Notes under the pieces: model-generated
The model's input: the letters and a program-made list of their open reading frames with translations, nothing else
Told to the model about the DNA's origin: nothing
Databases searched by the model: none
NCBI GenBank assembly: GCA_947385085.1
Contig: CANDJN010000005.1
Coordinates: 1 to 64,000, forward strand
From: an uncultured Erysipelotrichaceae bacterium
GTDB lineage: Bacteria > Bacillota_I > Bacilli_A > Erysipelotrichales > Erysipelotrichaceae
Length of the DNA stretch: 64,000 bases
Reading direction: 5' to 3'
Part shown: positions 24,635 through 33,971 of the stretch, in pieces
How the letters are laid out: each line of letters opens with the position of its first letter
Numbering within the stretch: position 1 is the stretch's first letter
Translations under genes and position numbers: made by a program

Positions 24635-25594
24635 TTACTTAACTAATTTTAAAATTCTTTCATACAAGTCTTGTGAAGTTAAATTATATTCTTTTTGTAG
24701 CCAAGCAGCTGTTCCTACTTGACCGAATTTTTCATCAACACCTAACCTGATTAATGGAATTCCTAAGCCATTCTCAGCCATGATTTCAGCAACAGTACTA
24801 CCTAAGCCACCATAGATACTATGATTTTCAAATGTGACAACGTATTTTTTTCCTTCAATTTCATTCAAGAATAACTCTTTATCAAAAGGCTTTATAGTAA
24901 ACATATCAATTAATTCAACACTAATATGATTTTCTTTTAATCTTTCTACCGCTTCTAATGCTTCTGATGTTAGCTGGCCTGAAGAAATCAGCAATATATC
25001 GTCGCCGTTTACCAATACGTTACCTTTTCCAAATTCAAACGCAGAGCCTTGTTCATATACTTTTTTAACAGGCTTACGGTTTCCTCGCACATAGTGAATA
25101 CCTTTTAATTTGGAAAAATTATTAATTATCCAACTCATTTGAACTCCGTCTGCTGCATCGCAGATTAGTGCATTTGGTATTGTTTTCATTAAGGCAACAT
25201 CTTCCCATGTAGTATGCGTTCCACCATTCTGCGCAACACAGAAACCCGGATCAGACCCATAAATATTTATTGTATTATGTGCGTAAGCTCCTGAAACAAA
25301 GATTTGATCAAAAACCCTTCTAGTAACGAATGGTCCAAATGAATGAATAAATGGAATATATCCAAACAAAGACAATCCAGCAGCTACACCAACCATATTG
25401 GCTTCTGCTATTCCACATTCAATAAAATTATCAGGTTTATTTGCTTTAATTTTTTTAAAACCGCTGGCTTCGGCCAAATCTGCATCCAATGCTATAATTT
25501 TATTATTTTCTTCCATAGCAGATAACAATGTATCGACAACACACATCCTCATTTCTTTGCCAGTCGATCTATCTTTACAAAGTTTAAAACGCAT
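24635..25594 (-). CDS. transketolase, C-terminal subunit
   Basis: 319 aa. Pyrimidine-binding (about residues 1-165) and C-terminal (about 180-319) domains of a split transketolase. Visible hallmarks are the catalytic-type Glu in FIECGIAEANMVGVAAGLSL, the FGPFVTRRVFDQI helix, and the late DMFTIKPFD and FENHSIYGGLGSTV motifs. With the N-terminal subunit encoded just before it, it moves two-carbon units between sugar phosphates using thiamine diphosphate. GGGAG before ATG 25594 decides the start; the gene is 4 bp past the partner stop. It is the last gene of the PTS operon, so it probably handles a pentose phosphate made from the imported sugar. Confidence 0.92.
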   Translation of the reverse strand: MRFKLCKDRSTGKEMRMCVVDTLLSAMEENNKIIALDADLAEASGFKKIKANKPDNFIECGIAEANMVGVAAGLSLFGYIPFIHSFGPFVTRRVFDQIFVSGAYAHNTINIYGSDPGFCVAQNGGTHTTWEDVALMKTIPNALICDAADGVQMSWIINNFSKLKGIHYVRGNRKPVKKVYEQGSAFEFGKGNVLVNGDDILLISSGQLTSEALEAVERLKENHISVELIDMFTIKPFDKELFLNEIEGKKYVVTFENHSIYGGLGSTVAEIMAENGLGIPLIRLGVDEKFGQVGTAAWLQKEYNLTSQDLYERILKLVK

Positions 25595-25598
25595 CTTC

Positions 25599-26441
25599 TT
25601 ATCTCCCTTCAATAATTTTTTTCAATTCTTCAATTGCTTTATGGTTTTCTTCTAAAATTTCAGAATTAATAAATTTTACTGAGTGATTAGATTTCATGTT
25701 TTCAAAATAAGGTACACCTTGCCCTTTTATAGTATCTAATACAAGACAAGCTGCAGAATCTTTGACCTCTTTCAATTCATTTATACCGCTACAGATATCT
25801 TCTTCACTTGAACCACTTACAGTATTAACGGCAAAGCCAAAAGATTTCATTTTCTCTTCAATGTTAAACTGATTAATAACATCCTTAGTATACCCATCTA
25901 GTTGGCGTTTGTTGTCATCAATAATCACAATGCAATTGTTCAGTTTGTAGTTCGCAATAAATTGAAATGCTTCCCAACATTGGCCTTCATTTAATTCGCC
26001 ATCACCGACAATTACGTATACATAATTCTCTTTTCTATCTAATTTCAAAGCATACGCCATCCCAGCCGCAACACTTACGCCTTGTCCTAATGAACCTGTG
26101 GTCATATCCACTCCAGGAGTTTTCAATCTGTCTGGATGAGAAGGCAACAAGGTGCCTCCCTCATTTAACGTAAAAAGTAATTCTTTCTCAAAAAAACCAG
26201 ATTCCGCTAAGGCACTGTACCAGACTGGGCCACAATGTCCCTTTGATAAAACTACGAAGTCTCTATCTTCCCATTTTGGATTTTTAGGGTCAAATTTCAG
26301 AATTGAGCCATATAATGCACTCATTGTTTCAACCAATGATAATGACCCCCCTAAGTGTCCATACCCAATATGCTCTAACATTTCTAAAATATCTAATCGT
26401 ATTTTTGCTGACAAAATTTTTAATTTATTAATTTCTGACAT
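25599..26441 (-). CDS. transketolase, N-terminal (ThDP-binding) subunit
   Basis: 280 aa. The thiamine diphosphate-binding signature GDGELNEGQCWEAFQF ... NNCIVIIDDNKRQ is at about residues 143-180, with substrate/cofactor residues in GYGHLGGSLSLVE (His-Gly) and SKGHCGPVWY. It pairs with the C-terminal subunit encoded 4 bp downstream. Such split enzymes are common in Bacillota sugar operons besides the housekeeping enzyme, and are not all proven to use the standard pentose phosphate substrates. Confidence 0.92.
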   Translation of the reverse strand: MSEINKLKILSAKIRLDILEMLEHIGYGHLGGSLSLVETMSALYGSILKFDPKNPKWEDRDFVVLSKGHCGPVWYSALAESGFFEKELLFTLNEGGTLLPSHPDRLKTPGVDMTTGSLGQGVSVAAGMAYALKLDRKENYVYVIVGDGELNEGQCWEAFQFIANYKLNNCIVIIDDNKRQLDGYTKDVINQFNIEEKMKSFGFAVNTVSGSSEEDICSGINELKEVKDSAACLVLDTIKGQGVPYFENMKSNHSVKFINSEILEENHKAIEELKKIIEGR

Positions 26442-26479
26442 AATACATACCCTTGGAAATACACCAATTTGCTCCTTTC

Positions 26480-26920
26480 TTATAAATTTAATTCAAAAAG
26501 ATTATAAATATCTTCTCTACTATGCGATTTAAGTAGAATATTCTTTTTTGATTCATCAGCAAAAATCTTCGAAATTGCCCTTAGGGCAGACATATGTGAT
26601 GATGAATCTTTAGCTGCCAATGCAATCAAAGCCCTTACATCATACCCACCTTCTTTAAACTTAATAGGTTCTGATAATATAGTAATTGCTATCTGAGTGG
26701 CTCTTACACCTTGTTCACTATTAGCATGGATTAAAGCCATGTCCTCGCAAAGAACATAATACGGTCCATATTTTTTGGTATTTTCTAAAATACCATCAAT
26801 ATATCTATCCTCACAATAACCTTGATCGATAAGTGGTAATACGGCGATTTGAACCGCTTCCTGCCATGTTTCTACTTTGTTTTTAAAATAGATATTCTCT
26901 TTTTTTAAAACTTGACTCAT
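26480..26920 (-). CDS. PTS EIIA component, mannitol/ascorbate type
   Basis: 146 aa, single EIIA domain of the fructose-mannitol fold as used by ascorbate-type (Ula) PTS. The phospho-accepting His65 is in DMALIHANSEQGV. It receives phosphate from HPr and passes it to the EIIB encoded upstream. AGAGGTGATC precedes the ATG. It is separated from eiiB by 84 bp that hold a strong hairpin, which may set the EIIA level apart from EIIB/EIIC. Confidence 0.9.
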   Translation of the reverse strand: MSQVLKKENIYFKNKVETWQEAVQIAVLPLIDQGYCEDRYIDGILENTKKYGPYYVLCEDMALIHANSEQGVRATQIAITILSEPIKFKEGGYDVRALIALAAKDSSSHMSALRAISKIFADESKKNILLKSHSREDIYNLFELNL

Positions 26921-26963
26921 ATGATCACCTCTTAATTCTTTATAGTTTACTTTCTACGTTTAA

Positions 26964-27001
26964 AATTGGGAAATGCCGTTTCATATAGACATTTCCCAAT
27001 T
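26964..27001 (-). promoter_or_regulatory. intercistronic 12-bp hairpin inside the PTS operon
   Basis: Perfect 12-bp arms AATTGGGAAATG/CATTTCCCAATT (26964-26975 and 26990-27001) with a 14-base loop lie between the EIIB stop and the EIIA start. Downstream on the minus strand comes only TTTTAAA, so it may be an mRNA processing or stabilising element or a leaky terminator. Confidence 0.55.
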
Positions 27002-27004
27002 CAA

Positions 27005-27280
27005 TTAACCTAATTTCTCTCTTAATTTAGATTCGAGTTCTTCCATATCCATTATATTGTTCAAGAGAATTTTGTTCTCAAAATCACTTGATTGCGACTC
27101 TAAGTCTCTTCCAATCACAAATAAGTCGGCTGAATCAGGAGTTGTATCAGATAATGAAGTATGCAAAACTTCTATTCCAGAAACTCCCATCTTATTTAAT
27201 ACAGATTCAACATTCATTGCGACAATTAATGAACTACCTAATCCACATCCACAACAACACATAATTTTATTAATTTTCAT
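27005..27280 (-). CDS. PTS EIIB component, lactose/ascorbate type
   Basis: 91 aa. The phosphorylated cysteine lies in the N-terminal P-loop CCGCGLGSSLIVAMN; by alignment with Ula EIIB (CGNGLGSS) the active residue should be Cys10. Cys8, 9 and 12 are extra cysteines not usual at these places. It passes phosphate from EIIA to the sugar bound by EIIC. AAGGAG precedes the ATG; the gene follows eiiC with a 12-bp gap. Confidence 0.9.
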   Translation of the reverse strand: MKINKIMCCCGCGLGSSLIVAMNVESVLNKMGVSGIEVLHTSLSDTTPDSADLFVIGRDLESQSSDFENKILLNNIMDMEELESKLREKLG

Positions 27281-27292
27281 GATGATTTCTCC

Positions 27293-28732
27293 TTAAGCTT
27301 TGTCCTTATCCGCATTTATGTTTGCTTTTTTAGAAAATAATAATTTACTAATAATAGGTAACAAATATAATACGATACATAAGATCATGATCGTTGTCGG
27401 AGTTACAAATTTACCGATATTTCCTAATATAATTCCAATTGCTGAAAAATCAGCGTCAGCGAACGTAGTATTAGCAAAATTCAAAGCTCCCATAACAGGC
27501 ATACATAACGCAGGTAAAAATGTGATTACCAAACCATGAATAAATGATCCTACAACACACCCCTTTACGCCTCCTTCTGCATTCCCAAAGCATCCAGCAG
27601 TAGCTCCACAGAAGAAATGTGGTATTACACCAGGCAAAATTAATGCCACTGGAACTAATGATGCATCAATTGCGATTAAAATCGCTAATCCAACGATGCC
27701 ACCTATGAAAGACACTAAGAATCCAATCAAAACAGCATTCGGTGAATAAGTGAAAACAATTGGGCAATCCAGAGCAGGAGTAGCATGTGGAACCAATTTG
27801 TCAGCAATACCTTTAAATGCTGGTACAATCTCACCGACTATCATTCTAACTCCGGAAAGAATAATCGTAACACCAGCAGAGAAATTCATTCCGGTCGTTA
27901 TTGCCCAAACAGCCCAATGTGTCTCTGTTTCAGCTCCAATATTCAATAAACCGGATAAATTAGGATAAGATTGAATTAATATAGATGGATCCTCTTGTAA
28001 AATCCCTTTACCAACAGCAATAGCCGTTACTACTGAAAAGAAAATAATCATTGTAACTGCGATAGAAACGGTAGTGTCTCTTAAAAAAGACATTCTTTGT
28101 GGGAAATTAATTTCTTCGGTAGATTTACTTTTGCCTTTGAATAATTTACCGATTTGAGCAGTTAACCAATACGCACAACTTCCAAAATGACCTAAAGAAA
28201 TTGTATCAGTTTTCGTAATTTTATTCATAGTCTTTTGCGTAATTGCCGGGCAAATTACCATAACTAGTCCTAATAATAAACCGCCAGCGATCCATAACTG
28301 TACTCCTGTCAGACCTAAAGAATTCATAATTACAGCAAACATACACGCCATAAACAAAGTTGCATGACCAGTCAAGAAAATATAATTCAGATTAGAGAAT
28401 CTTGCCAATATTATATTCGTGACCATTCCTAGACACATTATATATGCAGTATCAGTTGCGAATTCTACAAGACCAAGTGAAGTGATGGCTTCATTGGAAG
28501 GAACAACCCCTTGCATATTGAAAGCGTAGTTAAAAATATCGCCAAAAGCGTTTAAAGATCCCGTTTGTAAAAATGAAGACCCTGCATTCAAAATCAAAAA
28601 ACCTACAATTGTTTTAATAGTCCCTTTAATAATATCTTCAATTTTCTTTCCCTGAAGTGCTAAACCAAGTAAAGCCATAAGACCAACTATTAATGCTGGT
28701 GTTGACAAAATATTAACAATAAAACTAAGCAT
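27293..28732 (-). CDS. PTS EIIC permease, ascorbate (UlaA/SgaT) family
   Basis: 479 aa integral membrane protein with about ten or more hydrophobic segments. It belongs to the UlaA/SgaT family, with the family-typical start LSTPALIVGLMALLGLALQG and GHFGSCAYWLTAQIGKLFKG. The family imports L-ascorbate in enterobacteria, but many Bacillota members sit in operons without ascorbate genes and their sugars are unknown. Here the neighbours are DeoC and transketolase rather than UlaD/E/F, which argues against ascorbate. The sugar is phosphorylated on entry by EIIB. Confidence 0.9.
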   Translation of the reverse strand: MLSFIVNILSTPALIVGLMALLGLALQGKKIEDIIKGTIKTIVGFLILNAGSSFLQTGSLNAFGDIFNYAFNMQGVVPSNEAITSLGLVEFATDTAYIMCLGMVTNIILARFSNLNYIFLTGHATLFMACMFAVIMNSLGLTGVQLWIAGGLLLGLVMVICPAITQKTMNKITKTDTISLGHFGSCAYWLTAQIGKLFKGKSKSTEEINFPQRMSFLRDTTVSIAVTMIIFFSVVTAIAVGKGILQEDPSILIQSYPNLSGLLNIGAETETHWAVWAITTGMNFSAGVTIILSGVRMIVGEIVPAFKGIADKLVPHATPALDCPIVFTYSPNAVLIGFLVSFIGGIVGLAILIAIDASLVPVALILPGVIPHFFCGATAGCFGNAEGGVKGCVVGSFIHGLVITFLPALCMPVMGALNFANTTFADADFSAIGIILGNIGKFVTPTTIMILCIVLYLLPIISKLLFSKKANINADKDKA

Positions 28733-28756
28733 AATTTTTCTCCTTTTCTATTTCTC

Positions 28757-29395
28757 TTAATCAACCAAAGCGATACCTGCACTCGTGCCAATTCTATCTG
28801 CACCAGCTTCTAACATTTTATTCAGGTCCTCTTTATTGCGTACTCCGCCGGCGGCTTTTACCTTACAAGCGCCTGCAACCGCTTCTTTCATAAGTTTTAC
28901 ATCTTCTGATGCAGCTCCCGAAGTTGAGAAGCCGGTAGAAGTTTTAACAAATGTTGCTTTGGCCTCAACACACAATTTGCATGCTTTTATAATCTCTTCT
29001 TTTGTTAATAAACAATTTTCTAAGATAACTTTGACGCATATATCATCTGCAGCCTTTACTACTGCTTTGATATCATTTCTTACATTATCATAATGACCAG
29101 CTTTTAATTCTCCGATATTCAAAACCATATCAATTTCAGAAGCCCCATTTTCAATCGCGTCTTTCGCTTCGTAGACCTTAGCTTTGGTACTCATCGCACC
29201 TAGCGGAAATCCTACAACAGTACAGACCTTAACATCGGTTCCTTTTAGAAGTTCAGCACATAATGGAACCCAATATGTGTTTACGCAAACACTGGCAAAA
29301 TCATAAGCTTTCGCCTCTTGACACAACTTTTCAATTTTTTCTTGTGTTGCATCCGCCTTTAATAAAGTATGATCAATGAGTCTGTTTATTTTCAT
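28757..29395 (-). CDS. deoC: deoxyribose-phosphate aldolase
   Basis: 212 aa, normal length. The class I aldolase core is clear: Schiff-base Lys151 in [14 protein letters not shown], second Lys180 in KVKAAGGVR, and [14 protein letters not shown]. It splits 2-deoxyribose 5-phosphate into glyceraldehyde 3-phosphate and acetaldehyde in the cytoplasm. As the first structural gene after the operon promoter, it suggests that the imported sugar is a deoxyribose or that the enzyme cleaves a related sugar phosphate. AAGGAGG places the start. Confidence 0.95.
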   Translation of the reverse strand: MKINRLIDHTLLKADATQEKIEKLCQEAKAYDFASVCVNTYWVPLCAELLKGTDVKVCTVVGFPLGAMSTKAKVYEAKDAIENGASEIDMVLNIGELKAGHYDNVRNDIKAVVKAADDICVKVILENCLLTKEEIIKACKLCVEAKATFVKTSTGFSTSGAASEDVKLMKEAVAGACKVKAAGGVRNKEDLNKMLEAGADRIGTSAGIALVD

Positions 29396-29466
29396 ATTTT
29401 ATCCTCCTTATCTCATTGGCTAACTTGATTGTAAATTAATCTAAGAATTTAAACAAAGCCAAAAAA

Positions 29467-29494
29467 TGTATAAGCGCTTACATTATTTGTGCAA
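29467..29494 (-). promoter_or_regulatory. operon promoter overlapped by a cre site
   Basis: On the minus strand TTGCAC (29489-29494), a 16-bp spacer and TATACA (29467-29472) form a plausible promoter for deoC and the PTS genes. A palindromic catabolite-responsive element, TGTAAGCGCTTATACA in minus-strand sense (29467-29482), covers the spacer and -10 box, so CcpA would repress. Activation would come from the PRD regulator encoded just upstream. The gap 29396-29592 holds nothing else I recognise. Confidence 0.7.
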
Positions 29495-29592
29495 CCGGTT
29501 CTTCATACTGATAAAAAAGTAGGAGAATTCAAAATCTTAATATTTTACTATATCGTTAATCATATTTGTATTTAATTCTATGAGGGATTGAA

Positions 29593-31614
29593 TTAAAGTT
29601 TTTCTTTAATCATATTTAATAAATCTGTTTTATTTTCTGATTTTACTAAATTTTGGATATACTCTCTGTCTGAACATATAGAAATAATATCTTTCAATAT
29701 TCCTATGTGACTTGATTGATCTATCGTAGACAACAAAAAAATTATTTTTGCTTTTTTATTTCCTGGAAAGGTAATTGGCTTTTTACAAATAGCCATTTGT
29801 ATCGCTAATTTATTTGATCCATCTTCAACTTTTGCATGAGCTAAGATAACCTCATCATTAACAAACATATATGAACCATAACGCTTTAAATAAATGATGA
29901 TAGAATCGATATAACTTTGTGAGATGATATTTTTTTTAACTGCATTTGAGCCTAGCTTTTGTAAAATAAATTCCCAGCCATAATCCTCTTCAACAAACAT
30001 GATTTCGTTATTTTCTAATAGAGTTAATAAATCATTCTTACACATTACCTCATCATTTTGTGGAGAAAATAGTTTTTCAACCTCAAAGGTAAATTCATTC
30101 AATTTGCCAGGATCTATATACTTTTTAGCAATATTTCTTACTACATTTACGATTGATTTATTATTGCTGGAAAATTTTATACATTTTCTTAGAATATGAA
30201 CTTTGTCATCGTCACTTAAAATCGGATGAACAACAATCTGATTATCAAAATTTCTTTTACCCTTTAAGATGACAGTGGATATAATCAAATCATATTCTGA
30301 AAATGATTTATAATCGTTTGATGAACATACGTCAATTATATATGCATTAGGTAACAATAGTGCTATTTCCCGTTTCAACATGTTTCCTGTACTTATTCCA
30401 TTAGGACAGATAATCTGTACTTTGATGTTCTTTGCTTCATGACTTTTATAATCCAAATAAGCTCCAAAATGTAAAGTAATAAATGCTATTTCACTATCAG
30501 GAATAGATACTACTAATTTTTTTTCTAAAAATTCACACGCCTTTTTTGTTATTAAAAATAAATCATTATAGTTATTTTTTATTTCTTCTAACATCGGATT
30601 ACCTAGTTGGATACCATACTTGTACCTCCACAATGACGATTTTAGATGTAGAGACAGAGGTTGCACAACACTTTTCATCGTTTCAGCTTCTATGCATGCA
30701 ATTCGGCAAAACTCTTTTACTAGGCCAACTGATAAAATGTCCACATCTTCATCACTTTGATTATTTGAAATATTTACCGATGCAGTTTGAAGTCTGCTTC
30801 CTAATAAATGAAGCGATAAATAGATTTTCTCATTATCGTCTAGATCTTTAAAGTATTTATTAATGAGATTATACTCTTTAGAATTCCTTATTTTATTTTC
30901 ATCATCTTCAGAAAAATCTACTTTTTCAGTTTCATCTGAAACATAAGACAAAAAGAAAGCAAGAGAATATAACGTTCCAGACACATAGGTAACTTCCAAT
31001 TCTTCTGCAATGCTATTTAGCTTAGCATACATAACATCAATTTTTTCTTTATTCTCCACAATAATTACATTATCTTGAAACAGCTGTATAATGTTCATGA
31101 ACAATGTGAAGAAAAGAGAACGTTTTGTTAAAACATCGCCTTTTACAGAATACCCAAATTTCATTGAATATGATAATTCTAAATGCTTATGAGTCAATTG
31201 CGTTTTTACGCTTTTAAAATCCTGTAAAATAGTATTTCTGCTCACGTCACACAAATGAGCAAAGAAATCTACATATAATGAATTATTGGCCAACAAAAGA
31301 AAACAAATAATAATACTGAGTCTTTCTTTTGGTGAAAAAATATAATCACTATTCTTAGAAAAGTTATTCAATAAATTCTCAATATCCATCCTTTGTTGAT
31401 CGCCTAATAAAATTCCCTCCTTACCCAAATCAATTTTTTTTATATGGTTTTCATTTAGCCACTCATTGATTTTATTCAAATCATAATAAATACTTCTCCT
31501 TGTAATACCGGTATTATTTTCTATATCAAGGATTGTTACATATTCATGCATGATTAAAAGGTATTCAATTATTTTTTTATTTCTAGCATTGATAGTTAGC
31601 AACAATAAAATCAC
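29593..31614 (-). CDS. BglG/MtlR-type PRD transcriptional activator
   Basis: 673 aa. Domain order: N-terminal HTH (HEYVTILDIENNTGITRRSI, residues about 24-45), PRD1 and PRD2 (NKYFKDLDDNEKIYLSLHL, about 255; IPDSEIAFITLHFGAYLDYK, about 385), an EIIB-Gat-like domain (VQIICPNGISTGNML, about 410) and a C-terminal EIIA-like domain (VILAHAKVEDGSNKLAIQM, about 590). This is the MtlR-like architecture of DNA-binding activators whose activity is set by PTS phosphorylation on His in the PRD and EIIA parts. It is adjacent to and co-directional with the PTS operon. The GTG at 31614 or the TTG at 31605 may be the start; AAGGAG suits the latter. Confidence 0.9.
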   Translation of the reverse strand: MILLLLTINARNKKIIEYLLIMHEYVTILDIENNTGITRRSIYYDLNKINEWLNENHIKKIDLGKEGILLGDQQRMDIENLLNNFSKNSDYIFSPKERLSIIICFLLLANNSLYVDFFAHLCDVSRNTILQDFKSVKTQLTHKHLELSYSMKFGYSVKGDVLTKRSLFFTLFMNIIQLFQDNVIIVENKEKIDVMYAKLNSIAEELEVTYVSGTLYSLAFFLSYVSDETEKVDFSEDDENKIRNSKEYNLINKYFKDLDDNEKIYLSLHLLGSRLQTASVNISNNQSDEDVDILSVGLVKEFCRIACIEAETMKSVVQPLSLHLKSSLWRYKYGIQLGNPMLEEIKNNYNDLFLITKKACEFLEKKLVVSIPDSEIAFITLHFGAYLDYKSHEAKNIKVQIICPNGISTGNMLKREIALLLPNAYIIDVCSSNDYKSFSEYDLIISTVILKGKRNFDNQIVVHPILSDDDKVHILRKCIKFSSNNKSIVNVVRNIAKKYIDPGKLNEFTFEVEKLFSPQNDEVMCKNDLLTLLENNEIMFVEEDYGWEFILQKLGSNAVKKNIISQSYIDSIIIYLKRYGSYMFVNDEVILAHAKVEDGSNKLAIQMAICKKPITFPGNKKAKIIFLLSTIDQSSHIGILKDIISICSDREYIQNLVKSENKTDLLNMIKEKL

Positions 31615-32089
31615 TCCTTCTCCTTATTAAAGTGCAAATCAAGTGATGTTGTCCAATACATTTTTTGTACAAAGCATTACAATATTTGTTACATGAGTAA
31701 TCAGCCAAATAAAAAATATCTGATATTTTGTTTATTCTTAAATAGGACCTAGCGCCTTTACTTCTGGATAATCTACACTTTCTGAATTTTGCATTCACAG
31801 GCTATAATATTGTGTCCTTCTACATTTAATTTTTCTTTGATAGTTTCCTTATAATCAAATACTGTAAATTTTCATTCTTTCAGCTCCTCCTTCTCAAAAT
31901 TAAATTGCCCTTAGAATATCATTTTATAATTTCACTGTTTTGAATTATATATAAAAGCATAATTATTAAGATTTTTTAAGAACAATAGTATCTCATGAAT
32001 TCATAAATGCAAACTTATGATTAATATCTCGAATCTATAGCTGTATTTTTTGTTAAATAGGTTTTCTGGTCGAGCCATAATTTGGTACA
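31615..32089. other. gene-free AT-rich stretch
   Basis: About 470 bp between the PRD regulator and the HipA-like pseudogene. It must contain the regulator's promoter on the minus strand, but I cannot single out a convincing pair of boxes. No conserved open frame, RNA or repeat was seen. Confidence 0.5.
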
Positions 32090-32565
32090 CAGTTTCTAGA
32101 AATATTTAGCCAAGATAATTCCAGCGATAGTAACTTGTAAAAGAAATGAAAGATTCGATATGTAACTTGTTATCTCATTAAGGGAAGCGATAGCTTTAAT
32201 AATCAATGCCCTCTAATGGAGTCATTGCGACAAAGTTATATGAAAGGATCCTTGATTGAGAGGATTATGTTCCTTATGAATTTTGAAGAGAATGGTAAGC
32301 TTTATTCTGCTTGTCATACTATGGTGAGACAAGATGAAGAACTTGTTTCTGTTTATTACATCAATCGAATGATTAAACTAACAGAGAATGATTCCTTATA
32401 CAAGCGTTTCTTATATGCTTATGCTAAATATTTTCAATGGTAAGCTGCATATGAATAAGATGCTTGTTTGTGATTATATCATTGTCAATTATGATCGTCA
32501 TTATCGAATTTTGAGGCAATCAGAAATGCCTGGAGAAAAGCAAATAATCAACATTAAGAAATAAG
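32090..32565 (+). pseudogene. decayed copy of the HipA-like kinase gene
   Basis: The DNA follows the intact gene at 22827-23993 closely from LEIFSPDNSSDGNL onward, but with stops and frameshifts: IKGSDSFNNQ, then MVRQDEELVSVYYINRMIK, then MLVCDYIIVNYDRHYR. After the match to the catalytic loop (DRHYR) and QSEMP the copy jumps straight to the end of the gene (EKQIIN against EKANK), so about 300 bp including the metal-binding Asp are deleted. The 5' third is missing too. It cannot encode a functional kinase. Confidence 0.85.
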
Positions 32566-32630
32566 ATGAAACAAATCAGATAATGACCTCCCATCTATAT
32601 GGCATTTTGTTTCCTTTATGCAACTTTGAC

Positions 32631-33020
32631 TCATGTCGGTGTCATGCTTTGCGGTTCTACATAGCTCCAGACACCGAGATTGTTTGCGACGTTCCATATT
32701 CGATTACGCTGTGAGGATGATAAAGACTGTCCTACATCAAAGGCAACGCCGGCATAATGCTGTGACTGTCTGCCATGTCCGCCTTCCCAGATCCGCTTAA
32801 ACGCATAGCGGAAGGGAATGGGCGATCCATAGGTACGGCGCGTCACATTCCATGCTTCCATGGCCGCATTGGTTGTCCACAATACGGAGGATTGTGAACT
32901 TCCGCGAAATTCTCTTACTAGCATCGTGCGTCCATACGAATAGGGCATGGGATCCGATTCTTTCAACCGATATACCTGCAAGGCCTGAGTATCAACATCA
33001 TATACGATGATCTTTGCCAT
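32631..33020 (-). CDS. peptidase M15A-like protein, possibly cut short
   Basis: 129 aa. The motif GHGRQSQHYAGVAFDVGQ (about residues 81-98) is the first zinc-ligand block (S-x-H-x-x-G-x-A-x-D) of M15-type D,D-peptidases, which trim cell wall peptides. The second block, usually W-x-H near the C-terminus, is absent: the frame ends MTPT then TGA, and TGG there would allow only a few more residues. The protein may therefore be a binding domain only, or a shortened enzyme. No signal peptide is visible. AAGGAGG precedes the ATG. It stands alone. Confidence 0.65.
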   Translation of the reverse strand: MAKIIVYDVDTQALQVYRLKESDPMPYSYGRTMLVREFRGSSQSSVLWTTNAAMEAWNVTRRTYGSPIPFRYAFKRIWEGGHGRQSQHYAGVAFDVGQSLSSSQRNRIWNVANNLGVWSYVEPQSMTPT

Positions 33021-33298
33021 GAGTTTCCTCCTTTCCTTTCAATCTATGGTAAAAAAACAAAACGGTATAGGTGAAAGGGAAGCGATGTATCAATCCTATT
33101 GGAAAATGGCTGCATGATGAGCCTTATAATCGACATGCCAGCACATAATCCACCCTATATTTCATCGGTGAATCAACCCCAATAAACCAAATCACATGAT
33201 CTATTAAAATTGAAAAATTTCGATATAAATAAAAAAATGCTTTCCTAACGGAAGGCAGGGTAGTATACTATACACGTAAAAATAAGGAGGTATAGCAA

Positions 33299-33811
33299 AT
33301 GCTCGATAAAAAAGTTTCAGAATTGTTAAACGATCAGATAAACAAAGAACTGTACTCCGGATATTTGTATTTGGATTTTTCAGTTTATTATCAGGAACAG
33401 GGATTGGATGGTTTTGCGAATTGGTATATGATTCAGGCTCAGGAGGAACGCGATCATGCCATGTTAATGCTGGAGTACATGCAAAACAATGGTGAACACA
33501 TTACTTTAGATCAGATTAACAAGCCGGATAAAGTATGCAAAACACTTAAGGATCCGTTAGATTTTTCTTTGGATCATGAGCGCTATGTTACGAGCTTGAT
33601 CAATGCGATCTATGACGCAGCCCATGCGGTAAAGGATTATCGGACAATGCAGTTTCTCGATTGGTTTGTAAAAGAACAGGGCGAAGAAGAAAAGAATGCG
33701 GAGGATATGGTCAAGAAATTTGAATTGTTTGGGATGGATCCGAAGAGCCTATATATGCTGAATAATGAAATGGCATCTCGCACCTACAGTGCACCTTCTT
33801 TGACATTATAA
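33299..33811 (+). CDS. ftnA: ferritin
   Basis: 170 aa, typical non-haem bacterial ferritin length. Ferroxidase residues are in place: Glu17 region (NKELYSGYLYLDFSVYY), QEERDHAMLMLEYM (E-x-x-H) and FVKEQGEEEKNAE. It forms a 24-subunit cytoplasmic shell that oxidises and stores iron. TAAGGAGG precedes the ATG. A TAGTATACTA palindrome at 33261-33270 overlaps the likely -10 region and could be a regulatory site. It lies next to the Feo iron-import genes, with its own terminator in between. Confidence 0.95.
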   Translation: MLDKKVSELLNDQINKELYSGYLYLDFSVYYQEQGLDGFANWYMIQAQEERDHAMLMLEYMQNNGEHITLDQINKPDKVCKTLKDPLDFSLDHERYVTSLINAIYDAAHAVKDYRTMQFLDWFVKEQGEEEKNAEDMVKKFELFGMDPKSLYMLNNEMASRTYSAPSLTL

Positions 33812-33850
33812 AGATAAGCGATTTCATAATCAAAAGGAATAACCAATAAG

Positions 33851-33877
33851 CATCCGATTGAAAGATCGGGTGTTTTT
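33851..33877 (+). terminator. terminator after ferritin
   Basis: Hairpin CATCCGAT/ATCGGGTG (33851-33858, 33865-33872) with a six-base loop, followed by TTTTT. Confidence 0.85.
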
Positions 33878-33971
33878 CTTATTATTACCGTTTATGATCA
33901 GGAATAGCGTTTCTTCCATCAATGTCTTGCTTTCCTGCTTAACGCATGGGTATTTGTGATAAACGTTTTGT

